From the NCBI GenBank assembly GCA_948956705.1, contig CARCZS010000009.1:1-26861 (forward strand): DNA of 26,861 bases. Reading direction: 5' to 3'. Position 1 is the stretch's first letter. The number at the start of each line of letters is the position of its first letter. This stretch comes from an uncultured Phocaeicola sp. Its GTDB lineage: Bacteria; Bacteroidota; Bacteroidia; Bacteroidales; Bacteroidaceae. A program made the translations under genes and the position numbers. The notes beneath the pieces are model-generated. The model had not been told where the DNA came from and did not search any database. It saw nothing but the letters and a program-made list of their open reading frames with translations. Shown one piece after another: positions 8,232-17,127 of the stretch.

Positions 8232-10016
8232 ATGAAATTACTTTCGATTTTAGCGTTAAGTGCGGTCTTTGCGCTCACTTCAATAAATTTGTATGCTCAA
8301 AAAGTATATGATATTTCCACGTTTGGCTTAAAACCCAATACTCATAAAAATGCTTCTCCTGTTTTACAAAAGGCATTGTCGAAAATAAAGGCGGAGTGTA
8401 AGGATGGTGAGGCGGTTATTCTTCGTTTTCCTGAAGGCCGTTATGACTTTCATGAAAAAGGGGCTGCCGTACGCGAATATTATATTTCGAACCACGACCA
8501 GGACAATCCCAAGAAAGTAGGTATTGCACTGGAGGATATGAAGAATCTCACTCTTGACGGACAAGGGGCACAGTTTGTCTTTCATGGGAGAATGTTACCG
8601 GTATCACTCCTTCGTTCGGAGAACTGTAGTTTGAAGAATTTCAGTATTGATTTTGAAAACCCTCATATTGCACAAATAAAGATATTGGAGAATACTCCTC
8701 AAGAAGGAATCGTTTTTGAACCGGCTTCATGGGTGAAATATCGTATAGCTAAAGACTCAATCTTTGAAGCTTATGGAGAAGGGTGGACTTTAAAACATTC
8801 TTGGGGTATTGCTTTTGATGGGGATACCAAACATTTGGTATACAATACCAGCGATATTGCTTGCCCGACGAAAGGGGCAAGTGAGATTGCGCCGCGCCGC
8901 ATCCGTGCTCCTCATTGGAAAGATGCACGTCTTGTTCCCGGAACTGTTGTTGCCATGCGTGGCTGGGGACGTCCCACTCCCGGTATCTTTCTTTCACATG
9001 ATTTAAATACGACCTTGGAAAACATAAAAGTCCATTATGCCGAAGGAATGGGATTGCTGGCACAATTCAGTGACAATATCACGCTAGAGAAGTTCTGTGT
9101 TTGTTTGAAGGGGGAGGATGATCCGCGTTATTTTACCACACAGGCAGATGCAACTCACTTTTCCGGTTGCAAAGGAAAGATTACTTCGTGCAACGGATTG
9201 TATGAGGGCATGATGGATGATGCCATTAATGTGCATGGAACGTATCTAAAAGTGGTGAAAAGGATAGATGACCGTACATTGGTCGGACGTTATATGCACG
9301 GTCAGTCATGGGGATTTGAATGGGGACGCGCCGGAGATGAGGTGCAGTTCGTACAATCCGCTACTATGGAATTGATTGGCAAGCAGAATAAGATTGCAAG
9401 CATTCGTCCGTATGATAAAGAACAAATAGATGGAGCACGTGAGTTCATCATTGCTTTTGATGAGGCTATAGATTCGGCTATCAATGAACAGAGTGGATTT
9501 GGTATTGAGAATCTTACTTGGACTCCGGAAGTCTTGTTTGCCGGAAATACGATTCGCAATAATCGGGCGAGAGGTACGTTGTTCAGTACTCCGCGTAAAA
9601 CAGTTGTCGAGAATAACTTATTCGACCATACTTCAGGGGCTGCTATTTTATTGTGTGGAGACTGTAATGGTTGGTTTGAAACCGGAGCGTGCCGTAATGT
9701 AATTATTCGCAAGAATCGTTTTGTGAATGCACTTACCAATTTATTTCAGTTTACGAATGCCGTGATTTCGATTTACCCGGAAATACCCGACCTGAAGAAT
9801 CAGCAGAAATATTTTCATGGAGGACCGGAAGGGGGTATTGTGATAGAAGATAATGAATTCGATACTTTTGACGCTCCTATTCTGTATGCCAAATCTGTAG
9901 ATGGATTGATATTCCGCAATAATGTTATAAAGAAGAACACGGACTATAAACCGTTCCATTTTAATCAGAACCGTTTTTGGTTGGAGCGGGTGACGAATGT
10001 GACGATTGCCGAATAA
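8232..10016 (+). CDS. glaB: GH110 exo-alpha-1,3-galactosidase (blood group B antigen-cleaving)
   Basis: A 594-residue glycoside hydrolase of family 110, which removes terminal alpha-1,3-linked galactose from blood group B and, for the B-type enzymes, linear alpha-Gal epitopes. A signal peptide runs to about residue 22 (NLYAQ), with no lipobox, so the enzyme is probably periplasmic. The body is a right-handed parallel beta-helix with repeated strand-turn units (NNRARGTLFSTPRKTVVENN, then IVIEDNEFDTFDAP). Aspartates 306 (ADATHF) and 329-330 (MDDAINVHG) sit in the region where, as I recall, catalytic aspartates of GH110 were mapped. I chose ATG at 8232, not the upstream ATG at 8205, because it starts directly at the signal peptide. 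The overall sequence is very close to Bacteroides GlaB. It lies 60 bases before the GH109 gene. Confidence 0.92.
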   Translation: MKLLSILALSAVFALTSINLYAQKVYDISTFGLKPNTHKNASPVLQKALSKIKAECKDGEAVILRFPEGRYDFHEKGAAVREYYISNHDQDNPKKVGIALEDMKNLTLDGQGAQFVFHGRMLPVSLLRSENCSLKNFSIDFENPHIAQIKILENTPQEGIVFEPASWVKYRIAKDSIFEAYGEGWTLKHSWGIAFDGDTKHLVYNTSDIACPTKGASEIAPRRIRAPHWKDARLVPGTVVAMRGWGRPTPGIFLSHDLNTTLENIKVHYAEGMGLLAQFSDNITLEKFCVCLKGEDDPRYFTTQADATHFSGCKGKITSCNGLYEGMMDDAINVHGTYLKVVKRIDDRTLVGRYMHGQSWGFEWGRAGDEVQFVQSATMELIGKQNKIASIRPYDKEQIDGAREFIIAFDEAIDSAINEQSGFGIENLTWTPEVLFAGNTIRNNRARGTLFSTPRKTVVENNLFDHTSGAAILLCGDCNGWFETGACRNVIIRKNRFVNALTNLFQFTNAVISIYPEIPDLKNQQKYFHGGPEGGIVIEDNEFDTFDAPILYAKSVDGLIFRNNVIKKNTDYKPFHFNQNRFWLERVTNVTIAE

Positions 10017-10076
10017 GGCGTCGGTTTATAAATGAATACTAACTATTATATTTTAAATATTTATTTTTGAAAAGAC

Positions 10077-11495
10077 ATGAAGATTAAGAATCTATTGACT
10101 GTGATGACCGGCTTGGCATTGTTCTGCTTGGTCGGATGCGCTTCTCCTCAGAAGGAAGCTGCTGCAAAGGAGTATGCTCCTATCGAAGTTGCTGTGCCCG
10201 AGCGTCCTGCCGGACAGCAAGATGTAATTCAACTGACCACTCCGAAACTGGATACGGTTCGTGTTGGTTTTATTGGCTTGGGTATGCGTGGTCCCGGTGC
10301 TGTTGCACGTTGGACTCATATTCCCGGTACAAAAATTGTAGCTTTGTGTGACCTTCGTCCCAAATGTGTAGAAAGAGCACAAGGTATTTTGGAAAAGGTC
10401 GGTCTTCCTAAAGCTGCCGAATATTCAGGTTCTGAAGATGCATGGAAGCAATTGTGTGAACGTGATGATATTGATGTGGTATATATTGCTTCAGACTGGA
10501 AACATCATGCCGAAATGGGTATTTACGCTATGGAACACGGCAAGCATGTTGCCATTGAAGTTCCGTCTGCTATGACACTGGACGAAATCTGGGCGTTAAT
10601 CAATACTTCAGAAAAGACTCGCAAGCACTGTATGCAGTTGGAAAACTGTGTATATGACTTCTTCGAACTGACTACATTGAACATGGCTCAGCAGGGATTG
10701 TTCGGTGAAGTGCTGCACGTAGAAGGTTCTTATATCCACAACCTTGAAGAGTTCTGGGGTGAATATTGGAACAACTGGCGTTTGGATTACAACAACGAAT
10801 TCCGTGGTGACGTTTATGCCACTCATGGCCTTGGCCCGGCCTGCCAATTGCTGGACATTCACCGTGGTGACCGCATGAAGACTTTGGTGGCTATGGATAC
10901 TAAAGCTGTAACCGGTCCTGAACTGGGTAAGAGATATGGTTTGGCAAATGATTCTATTGAATTCCAAAACGGTGACCACACCATGACTTTCATCCGCACT
11001 GAAAACGGTAAAACTATCCACATTCAGCATGATGTAATGAATCCTCGTCCTTACAGCCGTATGTATCAGCTGACAGGTACGAATGGTTTCGCCAACAAAT
11101 ATCCTATCGAACAATACTGCTTGCGTCCCGACCAAGTTGACGCTAAAGAAGTGCCTAACCACGAAAACCTGAATATGCACGCTGCTGTTCCCGAAAACGT
11201 GAAAGAAGCCTTGATGCAGAAATACAAACACCCGATTCACCAGGAACTGGAAGAAACTGCCAAGAAGGTAGGTGGTCACGGTGGTATGGACTACATCATG
11301 GACTATCGTCTGGTTTACTGTCTGCGCAACGGTTTGCCTTTGGATATGGATGTATACGACTTGGCTGAATGGTGCTGTATGGCAGACCTTACCCGCCTTT
11401 CTATCGAAAACGGTAATGCTCCGGTAGCTGTACCCGACTTTACCCGCGGTAGCTGGAACAAGGTGAAAGGTTATCGCCACGCATTTGCCAAATAA
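10077..11495 (+). CDS. GH109 NAD-dependent alpha-N-acetylgalactosaminidase lipoprotein
   Basis: A 472-residue Gfo/Idh/MocA-fold protein of glycoside hydrolase family 109, whose characterised members remove alpha-N-acetylgalactosamine (blood group A determinant) by an NAD-dependent oxidation-elimination mechanism. The signal peptide ends with lipobox CLVG-C (cysteine 21). The Rossmann dinucleotide motif GFIGLGMRG is at 64-72. The substrate domain contains the family segments KHVAIEVPSAMT, QLENCVYDFFELTTLNM and ATHGLGPACQLLDIHRGD. Codon choice is strongly C-ended (GAC, AAC, CGT/CGC), unlike the AT-rich susC, which hints at strong expression. It probably shares a transcript with the GH110 gene before it and ends at the hairpin at 11546. 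Some GH109 proteins have unproven activity, so the substrate remains an inference. Confidence 0.9.
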   Translation: MKIKNLLTVMTGLALFCLVGCASPQKEAAAKEYAPIEVAVPERPAGQQDVIQLTTPKLDTVRVGFIGLGMRGPGAVARWTHIPGTKIVALCDLRPKCVERAQGILEKVGLPKAAEYSGSEDAWKQLCERDDIDVVYIASDWKHHAEMGIYAMEHGKHVAIEVPSAMTLDEIWALINTSEKTRKHCMQLENCVYDFFELTTLNMAQQGLFGEVLHVEGSYIHNLEEFWGEYWNNWRLDYNNEFRGDVYATHGLGPACQLLDIHRGDRMKTLVAMDTKAVTGPELGKRYGLANDSIEFQNGDHTMTFIRTENGKTIHIQHDVMNPRPYSRMYQLTGTNGFANKYPIEQYCLRPDQVDAKEVPNHENLNMHAAVPENVKEALMQKYKHPIHQELEETAKKVGGHGGMDYIMDYRLVYCLRNGLPLDMDVYDLAEWCCMADLTRLSIENGNAPVAVPDFTRGSWNKVKGYRHAFAK

Positions 11496-11545
11496 TTCTT
11501 AAAATCTCGTTTTTAAACTGAGATAATTTCAACATAAAATGAAAG

Positions 11546-11581
11546 AAGAGGTTGTTACCGATACCGGTAACAACCTCTTTC
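11546..11581. terminator. Bidirectional terminator hairpin between convergent genes
   Basis: A perfect 14-base stem, AAGAGGTTGTTACC (11546-11559) with GGTAACAACCTCTT (11566-11579), has a six-base loop. It lies between the GH109 stop and the stop of the convergent phosphoesterase gene, and each side has a short T-rich or A-rich tail, so it can serve both strands. Confidence 0.8.
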
Positions 11582-11599
11582 TGATATATATATCCTGTT

Positions 11600-13039
11600 T
11601 TATTCTTCTACGATACTTGTACGCGGCCGTTGGGGTGTGATTTCCTTTTGCTGTTTCAGATATTCTATCAGAGCGTCTGATGAGGTGGCAGTCGTTTCAT
11701 GTCCCGGGTCGGCATGGTCAAATCGGTAGCTGGAGGCGATGTAGCTGTTCATTCCTACTTTATACTGTTTATTCTCGTCCAGCGGGTTACCGTTCATATC
11801 TTTTAGGGTGACACTCACGGCTTTGCCGTCATGGGTATGAATGGTATAGGTCATGCCCGAAACCAATAAATCGGCACGTTTGCTGGCTTTGCGGTAGGAG
11901 TTCATTAATAAGGTGCGAATCTCTGCCGGAGTCATCCGGTAGATAACTACGCTGTTGCCGAAGGGATCCAGTTGATAAATCTCGGCCATGGTGATTTCTC
12001 CTTTGGCTATTTGTCCGATGCGCACGCCGCCGGCATTCTGGAAAGCAAAGTCGAGATTATGCACGCTGGTTACGGCATCCGTCATCAGTGAGCCGAGAGG
12101 TTCTTTACCGTTGAACTGTGCTGTGGCGTGTGCTATTACTTGGTCTAAGTGGCAATCCTCTCGGAATTTCTGAATCAGTTGCTTGATATCTGTATCTTCG
12201 TCTTTGAGTTTCGCGATATTAATCAGCTCGAATTTCTTATCTTTTACTTTATTGTCATCTAAGGTTATGGTGGTCTTGCCCAGATAATGGAGATTACTTT
12301 GTGCCTGATTAATCAGGACACCATTCACGATAATGGTGGAGTCAATGCGTGTATGTGAGTGCCCTCCAATGATAACGTCCAGCTCGGGCATCGCTTCGGC
12401 TATTTCACAGTCTTTGGTATAACCGGTATGGGTGAGACCGACAAACAAGTCACATTGAGTGCGTAAGTTCTTGTATTTAAGGGCTGTTGAGACTGGCTCT
12501 GTGAATGTGACACCTTTCAGGCGTGCAGGATGGGTGGCGGGGAGCAGTTCGCCTGTTCTTCGCTTACTCACTTCGATGAGGCTCAGGATGCATATCTTGG
12601 TGTCACCGATTTGGAGGAAAGCATAAGGTTGAGGTTGTTTGATTTTGGCTGTTTCTTCGTCGACAATCATGTTGGCACACAGGAATTGGAAGTTGGCCTG
12701 CTCCATTCGTTGGTTCAACACTTCCTGTCCATAGTCGAATTCATGGTTCCCGAATATCTCATACCGATAGCCTATCCGGTTCATTAAGTCAATCATGGGG
12801 AAGCCTTTCTCGGGATATTGGTCTACTACCGGATTCCCCGAAAACATATCTCCTCCACTTAGAATCAAGATATTGGGGTTCTTGGTACGTTCTTTCTGTA
12901 TATAGCTTGCTATTTTGGCAAAGTTATCAATACTGCCGTGCATGTCATTGGTAGAAAAGAGGATGATTTGCGTTTCTTTTGCTGACAGTGAGCAGCATAG
13001 AAAGACAAATAACAATAGAAAACTAGATAGCTTTTTCAT
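11600..13039 (-). CDS. Exported 5'-nucleotidase/UshA-family metallophosphoesterase
   Basis: A 479-residue secreted phosphoesterase expected to dephosphorylate nucleotides or related phosphate esters in the periplasm. A signal peptide of about 20 residues (FLCCSLSAK) is followed by the calcineurin-like metallophosphatase domain with its metal-binding motifs in order: STNDMHGS, SGGDMFSGNP, FGNHEFDYG and IIGGHSHTR. The C-terminal 5'-nucleotidase domain (about 300-475) includes GSLMTDAV, FAFQNAGGVR and DPFGNSVVIYRM. Length is normal for a two-domain member; in some Bacteroides loci the two domains are separate genes, but here they are fused. It is convergent with the GH109 gene and divergent from the TonB receptor gene. 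The substrate cannot be fixed from sequence. Confidence 0.92.
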   Translation of the reverse strand: MKKLSSFLLLFVFLCCSLSAKETQIILFSTNDMHGSIDNFAKIASYIQKERTKNPNILILSGGDMFSGNPVVDQYPEKGFPMIDLMNRIGYRYEIFGNHEFDYGQEVLNQRMEQANFQFLCANMIVDEETAKIKQPQPYAFLQIGDTKICILSLIEVSKRRTGELLPATHPARLKGVTFTEPVSTALKYKNLRTQCDLFVGLTHTGYTKDCEIAEAMPELDVIIGGHSHTRIDSTIIVNGVLINQAQSNLHYLGKTTITLDDNKVKDKKFELINIAKLKDEDTDIKQLIQKFREDCHLDQVIAHATAQFNGKEPLGSLMTDAVTSVHNLDFAFQNAGGVRIGQIAKGEITMAEIYQLDPFGNSVVIYRMTPAEIRTLLMNSYRKASKRADLLVSGMTYTIHTHDGKAVSVTLKDMNGNPLDENKQYKVGMNSYIASSYRFDHADPGHETTATSSDALIEYLKQQKEITPQRPRTSIVEE

Positions 13040-13074
13040 TTATTACTGGTGTTTAATAGGTTGGTTTAATGCTG

Positions 13075-13082
13075 CAAAGATA
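13075..13082 (-). promoter_or_regulatory. Candidate -7 box for the phosphoesterase gene
   Basis: Read on the minus strand this is TATCTTTG, an exact match to TAnnTTTG, 35 bases before the start codon. A TTTG lies only 14 bases farther upstream, which is too close for a standard -33 box. Confidence 0.5.
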
Positions 13083-13237
13083 GGTTATTAATATTTCAAA
13101 TGCTTTGCAGCATACAGAAAAGTTTGTTTCCGGGCAATGGTATATTTGTCTTCTAATGGGGGAGAATACTTATAAATGGTGATTGTAGGAAAGAAATGAC
13201 TGCTGAGACAGCTTTCTAAATTACCTATAAAAAGCGA

Positions 13238-13268
13238 TTGCGGCGCGTCGGTTTTATTAGGAATTTTG
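13238..13268 (+). promoter_or_regulatory. Candidate promoter of the xus-like operon
   Basis: TTG at 13238-13240 is spaced 20 bases from GAATTTTG (13261-13268), one base off the -7 consensus TAnnTTTG. This would give a leader of about 35 bases. A second exact -7 match, TATATTTG at 13141-13148, lies farther upstream. I see no clear Fur-box palindrome in the 269-base gap. Confidence 0.4.
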
Positions 13269-13308
13269 CATCCGAATAAAGAATGTAATTACTTAGCAAG
13301 AGAAAAAC

Positions 13309-15705
13309 GTGAGAACAGCAATTCGGAAAGTGAGTATTTTAATTATCGTTTTATGGGCGGGCGTATCTGTATATGCACAGCCATATAAAACCATGATTTC
13401 GGGTAAAGTCGTATCGAAGGAGAAGGAAATCATAGATTTGGCAACTGTGTATCTGAAAGGGACCAACTATGGTTGTATGACCAATGAACAGGGAATATAT
13501 CATCTGCATGCTCCGGCAGGAGAGTATACGCTGGTTGTTTCTGCCATCGGCTACGAAACGGTGGAGAAGCCGGTGAAACTCCTTCGGGATGAGAGAGTAA
13601 AAATGAATGTAGTGTTAGCTTCGTCTGTAACAGAGTTGGATGAGGTCGTTGTCGTATCCAATGGGGTAGGCCGTGTGAAGCGTTCGGCTTTTAATGCCGT
13701 GGCTGTGGATACGGAGGAGTTGCAGAACTCGACGAAGAATTTGAGTGACGCCTTGTCCAAACTTCCGGGTATGAAGTTGCGGGAAGCAGGAGGTGTAGGC
13801 TCTGACACCCAACTCATGTTGGACGGCTTTTGTGGAAAACATGTCAAAATCTTCATTGACGGAGTGCCACAGGAGGGGGTAGGCAGCTCGTTCGGGCTGA
13901 ACAATATTCCTGTGAATTTTGCCGAGCGTATAGAAGTGTATAAAGGGGTTGTACCGGTAGGATTCGGCACCGATGCTTTAGGAGGTATCGTCAATATTGT
14001 GACGAACAAGAAGAAGAGAAAATGGTTTTTGGATACTTCTTATTCCTATGGCTCGTTTAATACGCACAAGTCGTATGTCAATTTCGGGCAGACTTTCAGA
14101 AACGGATGGATGTATGAGATAAATGCATTCCAAAACTATTCCGACAATGATTATTATGTGGATACTTATGTCACTCATTTTTCTCCCGATGGCAATACCA
14201 CCGACAAAAAGAAGATTGAGCATGTAAAGCGTTTCAATGACACTTACCACAATGAGGCTGTCATCGGAAAGATTGGTTGGGTGGGAAAACCTTTTGCCGA
14301 CCGTTTGCTCTTTGGCTTTACTTATTCCAATATGTACAAGGAGATTCAGACAGGAGTGCGTCAGGAAGCGGTATTTGGAGAGAAGCATCGCAAGGGACAT
14401 TCGCTGATGCCCTCATTGGAGTATCGTAAGCGGGATTTGTTCACCAAAGGGCTGGATATCAGCTTGACGGCAAATTATAATTATAACCTGACCCAGAATG
14501 TTGATACTGTGCCTTATCAATACAACTGGTATGGCGAAAAGCAATATACCGGTTCAAAAGGAGAGCAATCTTATCAGGACAATGAATCGAAGAATAAGAA
14601 CTGGAATGGAACGTTCAGGGCCGATTATCGCCTTAGTAGGGCGCAGACCTTTACATTGAGCCATGTGCTGACTGCTTTTGAGCGAAGTAACCGTTCGGAT
14701 GTGAATTCCACTTCGGCCGTCTCCGACTTTACTGTTCCCAAGAAGACAAGGAAGAATATCACCGGGCTTTCTTATCGCCTGATGCCCACTGAGAAATGGA
14801 ACTTCTCTGCTTTCGGGAAGTATTACAACCAGCATAGTTCGGGATTGGTCTCACAAAATGCCGACGGCATAGGAAACTATATCGATATGTCTAAGAACGT
14901 AAGCGCTTTGGGTTACGGTGTGGCAGGCACCTATTGGATAATAAAGGACCTGCAGGCGAAGCTCTCATACGAGAAAGCTTATCGGCTACCGTCCAATGAA
15001 GAACTGTTCGGTGACGAGGATTTGGAAGCGGGGAAGGCTGATTTGAATCCGGAGAACAGTGACAACATTAATCTGAACCTCAGTTATACACACCAGTTTG
15101 GCAAACATGGGCTTTATGTGGAAGGAAGTTTGATTTATCGTGATACGAAAGATTACATCGTTCGTACTATCAGTTCTTTTGGAGGCAAAAGCTATGGTTC
15201 CTATTATAACCATGGGCGTGTAAAGACGAAAGGCTTCAATGTATCCGCACGTTACAGTTATTCGCATTGGCTCAGTGTGGGAGCTACTTATAGCAGCATG
15301 GATACGCGTGACAATGAGAAATACCTGGAAGGGGGTTCCCTGCAGGAAAGCCTGAAGTATAAACTGCGTATACCCAACCAGCCTTACCGTTATGCCAGCC
15401 TGGATGCTTCTCTCTATTGGCATGACTTGTTTGCAAAAGGAAACCGCTTGTCGCTCACGTATGACAGCTATTACCAGCACGAGTTTCCCTTGAATTGGGA
15501 AGCCATCGGAGAGGCTTCTTCCAAGAAACGCGTACCAGAACAGTTTTCACATAATCTAGGAGTTACGTATAGCATCAAGAACGGACGCTATAATCTTTCG
15601 TTTGAATGTAAGAACTTCACGGACGAGAAGCTATATGATAATTATAGTCTGCAGAAAGCCGGGCGTGCGTTCTATGGGAAGGTGAGAGTTTATTTCGGAC
15701 AATAA
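13309..15705 (+). CDS. TonB-dependent outer-membrane receptor, XusA-like (siderophore uptake)
   Basis: A 798-residue TonB-dependent receptor. The signal peptide ends at about residue 23 (SVYAQ). A carboxypeptidase-D-like beta-sandwich covers about 28-105 (MISGKVVSKEKEIIDLATVY). The plug covers about 118-230 with LSDALSKLPGMKLREAGG, IFIDGVPQEGVG, IEVYKGVVPVGFGTDALGG and VNIVTNKKK, and a 22-strand barrel follows to the end. It lacks the STN domain and the SusC signature and is shorter than SusC proteins, which fits a metal-chelate receptor. The start is GTG: the frame has a TAG stop five codons upstream, and no ATG precedes the signal peptide. It leads a three-gene operon whose partners match XusB and XusC of B. 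thetaiotaomicron. Orthology versus paralogy is unresolved. Confidence 0.88.
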   Translation: MRTAIRKVSILIIVLWAGVSVYAQPYKTMISGKVVSKEKEIIDLATVYLKGTNYGCMTNEQGIYHLHAPAGEYTLVVSAIGYETVEKPVKLLRDERVKMNVVLASSVTELDEVVVVSNGVGRVKRSAFNAVAVDTEELQNSTKNLSDALSKLPGMKLREAGGVGSDTQLMLDGFCGKHVKIFIDGVPQEGVGSSFGLNNIPVNFAERIEVYKGVVPVGFGTDALGGIVNIVTNKKKRKWFLDTSYSYGSFNTHKSYVNFGQTFRNGWMYEINAFQNYSDNDYYVDTYVTHFSPDGNTTDKKKIEHVKRFNDTYHNEAVIGKIGWVGKPFADRLLFGFTYSNMYKEIQTGVRQEAVFGEKHRKGHSLMPSLEYRKRDLFTKGLDISLTANYNYNLTQNVDTVPYQYNWYGEKQYTGSKGEQSYQDNESKNKNWNGTFRADYRLSRAQTFTLSHVLTAFERSNRSDVNSTSAVSDFTVPKKTRKNITGLSYRLMPTEKWNFSAFGKYYNQHSSGLVSQNADGIGNYIDMSKNVSALGYGVAGTYWIIKDLQAKLSYEKAYRLPSNEELFGDEDLEAGKADLNPENSDNINLNLSYTHQFGKHGLYVEGSLIYRDTKDYIVRTISSFGGKSYGSYYNHGRVKTKGFNVSARYSYSHWLSVGATYSSMDTRDNEKYLEGGSLQESLKYKLRIPNQPYRYASLDASLYWHDLFAKGNRLSLTYDSYYQHEFPLNWEAIGEASSKKRVPEQFSHNLGVTYSIKNGRYNLSFECKNFTDEKLYDNYSLQKAGRAFYGKVRVYFGQ

Positions 15706-15732
15706 ATATGAATCGATAAATAAAATAGAAGA

Positions 15733-17127
15733 ATGATGAATGGAAATTTTTTGTTTTGGTCTGTTGCCATGGTATTTTGTGCAGGCAGTGTGTTGACTTC
15801 ATGCAGTGATGATACAGTGCCCGAGAATCCAACGCCGGATACTCCCGGTACCGATACCGGGACAGGAACATACGTGGTTGCCGCCACTGTTGATGGGGTG
15901 AATTATCTCCTGACCGCCGAGTCTTTGGACGAAGGAAGCGTCACAGTAAAAAATAATGGTCTTGAAACCGAGACCGGTACGTATTGGGTGTTTCATAACA
16001 ATGATTACCTTTTTCGTCTCGTGTATAATAAAGGAGGAGACGGAACCGGCTCCTCTTATATCCTGAACTGTAATAATAAGCCCGAAGAGCATCTGTCGTA
16101 TGCCTTTAAACGCATCACCACGTATGGCACATGGGGCGACAATGTCATTACCGCTTCTACCGGCGATACAGACCGGACGGATGCCAACGGATATGCGGAG
16201 CAAGGCATCCTGGTGAACTATCTGAATTCGCTGAACGGTACGACGAGTACCAAGACCTACCCGTGTGAAAACTATTTGGGTAACGGTGAGTATGTTACCT
16301 TTTCCGGATTTGTGCAGGCGAACGGCAAACTTTACACTTCAGTAATTCCGATGGGGATGAGCCAATATGGTGTAAAAGCGTTTCCGGACAAGGTGACCGA
16401 CCCTCAACTTGTGGCAACCGTGGCGGGAGGCAGTGCCAGCAGTGCTTATAAAGAAGGTTCTATTCCTTCCACCCAGTATCCCGATTATGCATACGTGGCC
16501 ATTTATAGCGGAAGTGATTTCAGCACTACCCCAACGATTGTCGCCACGGACAAAATTGGTTTTGCCAGCGGACGTATGCGTTCGCAATATTACCAGACCA
16601 TCTGGGCGGCCGATAATGGCGATTTGTACGTTTTCTCGCCGGGCTATGGACGGCTCACTACTTCTTCGGACGACTTGAAGCGTGTGCAGGGAACACTTCC
16701 TTCGGGAGTGATGCGAATCAAGGCAGGAGAAACTTCGTTCGACGCCACTTATTATGTCAATCTCGAAGAGCTTGGAAACAAACATCCGGTGTACAAATGC
16801 TGGCATATCACAGAAGATTATTTCCTGCTTCAGATGTATACTCGCGGATTACAGTCGAAAGGGGAGTACACCACCGAACTGGCTGTCTTTAAAGGTGAGG
16901 ACCGGACACTGAAGCCGGTGACCGGATTGCCGTCGGAAGATGTTCTGAGCGCTTATGGAAATATCCCTTATAATGAGAACGGTTACATATATGTGCCGGT
17001 ATCCACTACCGATGGCAGTGCTCCGGCACTTTACAAGATTGACCCTCGGACGGCTACTGCCACAAAGGGGCTGACTATCGTTGCGGAATCTGTTAGTACC
17101 GTAGGTAAACTTGTATCTCAAAAATGA
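15733..17127 (+). CDS. DUF4374 surface lipoprotein, XusB-like
   Basis: A 464-residue lipoprotein of the DUF4374 family. The signal peptide ends with lipobox VLTS-C (cysteine 24) followed by an acidic/proline linker ([20 protein letters not shown]) that probably spaces the domain from the membrane. The rest is rich in repeated beta-strand units such as [17 protein letters not shown] and [14 protein letters not shown], consistent with a propeller-like fold. In B. thetaiotaomicron the protein at this place in the xus operon, XusB, binds ferric enterobactin and passes it to XusA. The gene begins 27 bases after the receptor gene and its stop overlaps the start of the PepSY gene by four bases (ATGA), so the three genes are translationally linked. 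Confidence 0.87.
   Translation: MMNGNFLFWSVAMVFCAGSVLTSCSDDTVPENPTPDTPGTDTGTGTYVVAATVDGVNYLLTAESLDEGSVTVKNNGLETETGTYWVFHNNDYLFRLVYNKGGDGTGSSYILNCNNKPEEHLSYAFKRITTYGTWGDNVITASTGDTDRTDANGYAEQGILVNYLNSLNGTTSTKTYPCENYLGNGEYVTFSGFVQANGKLYTSVIPMGMSQYGVKAFPDKVTDPQLVATVAGGSASSAYKEGSIPSTQYPDYAYVAIYSGSDFSTTPTIVATDKIGFASGRMRSQYYQTIWAADNGDLYVFSPGYGRLTTSSDDLKRVQGTLPSGVMRIKAGETSFDATYYVNLEELGNKHPVYKCWHITEDYFLLQMYTRGLQSKGEYTTELAVFKGEDRTLKPVTGLPSEDVLSAYGNIPYNENGYIYVPVSTTDGSAPALYKIDPRTATATKGLTIVAESVSTVGKLVSQK

Noticed and set aside
10608..11480. A 290-codon open frame on the minus strand
   Set aside because: It lies wholly inside the GH109 gene, has a low-complexity His/Val/Thr/Phe-rich product with no domain, and is an effect of the codon bias of the real gene.
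13040..13308. Fur box controlling the xus-like operon
   Set aside because: I searched the gap by eye for a GATAATGATAATCATTATC-like palindrome and found none convincing.
14986..15480. Minus-strand open frame inside the TonB receptor gene
   Set aside because: It is a shadow of the receptor barrel codons; no ribosome site or family match.
15617..15887. Two minus-strand frames across the receptor/DUF4374 junction
   Set aside because: They overlap a tight operon junction and encode Tyr/Pro-rich strings complementary to the lipoprotein linker.
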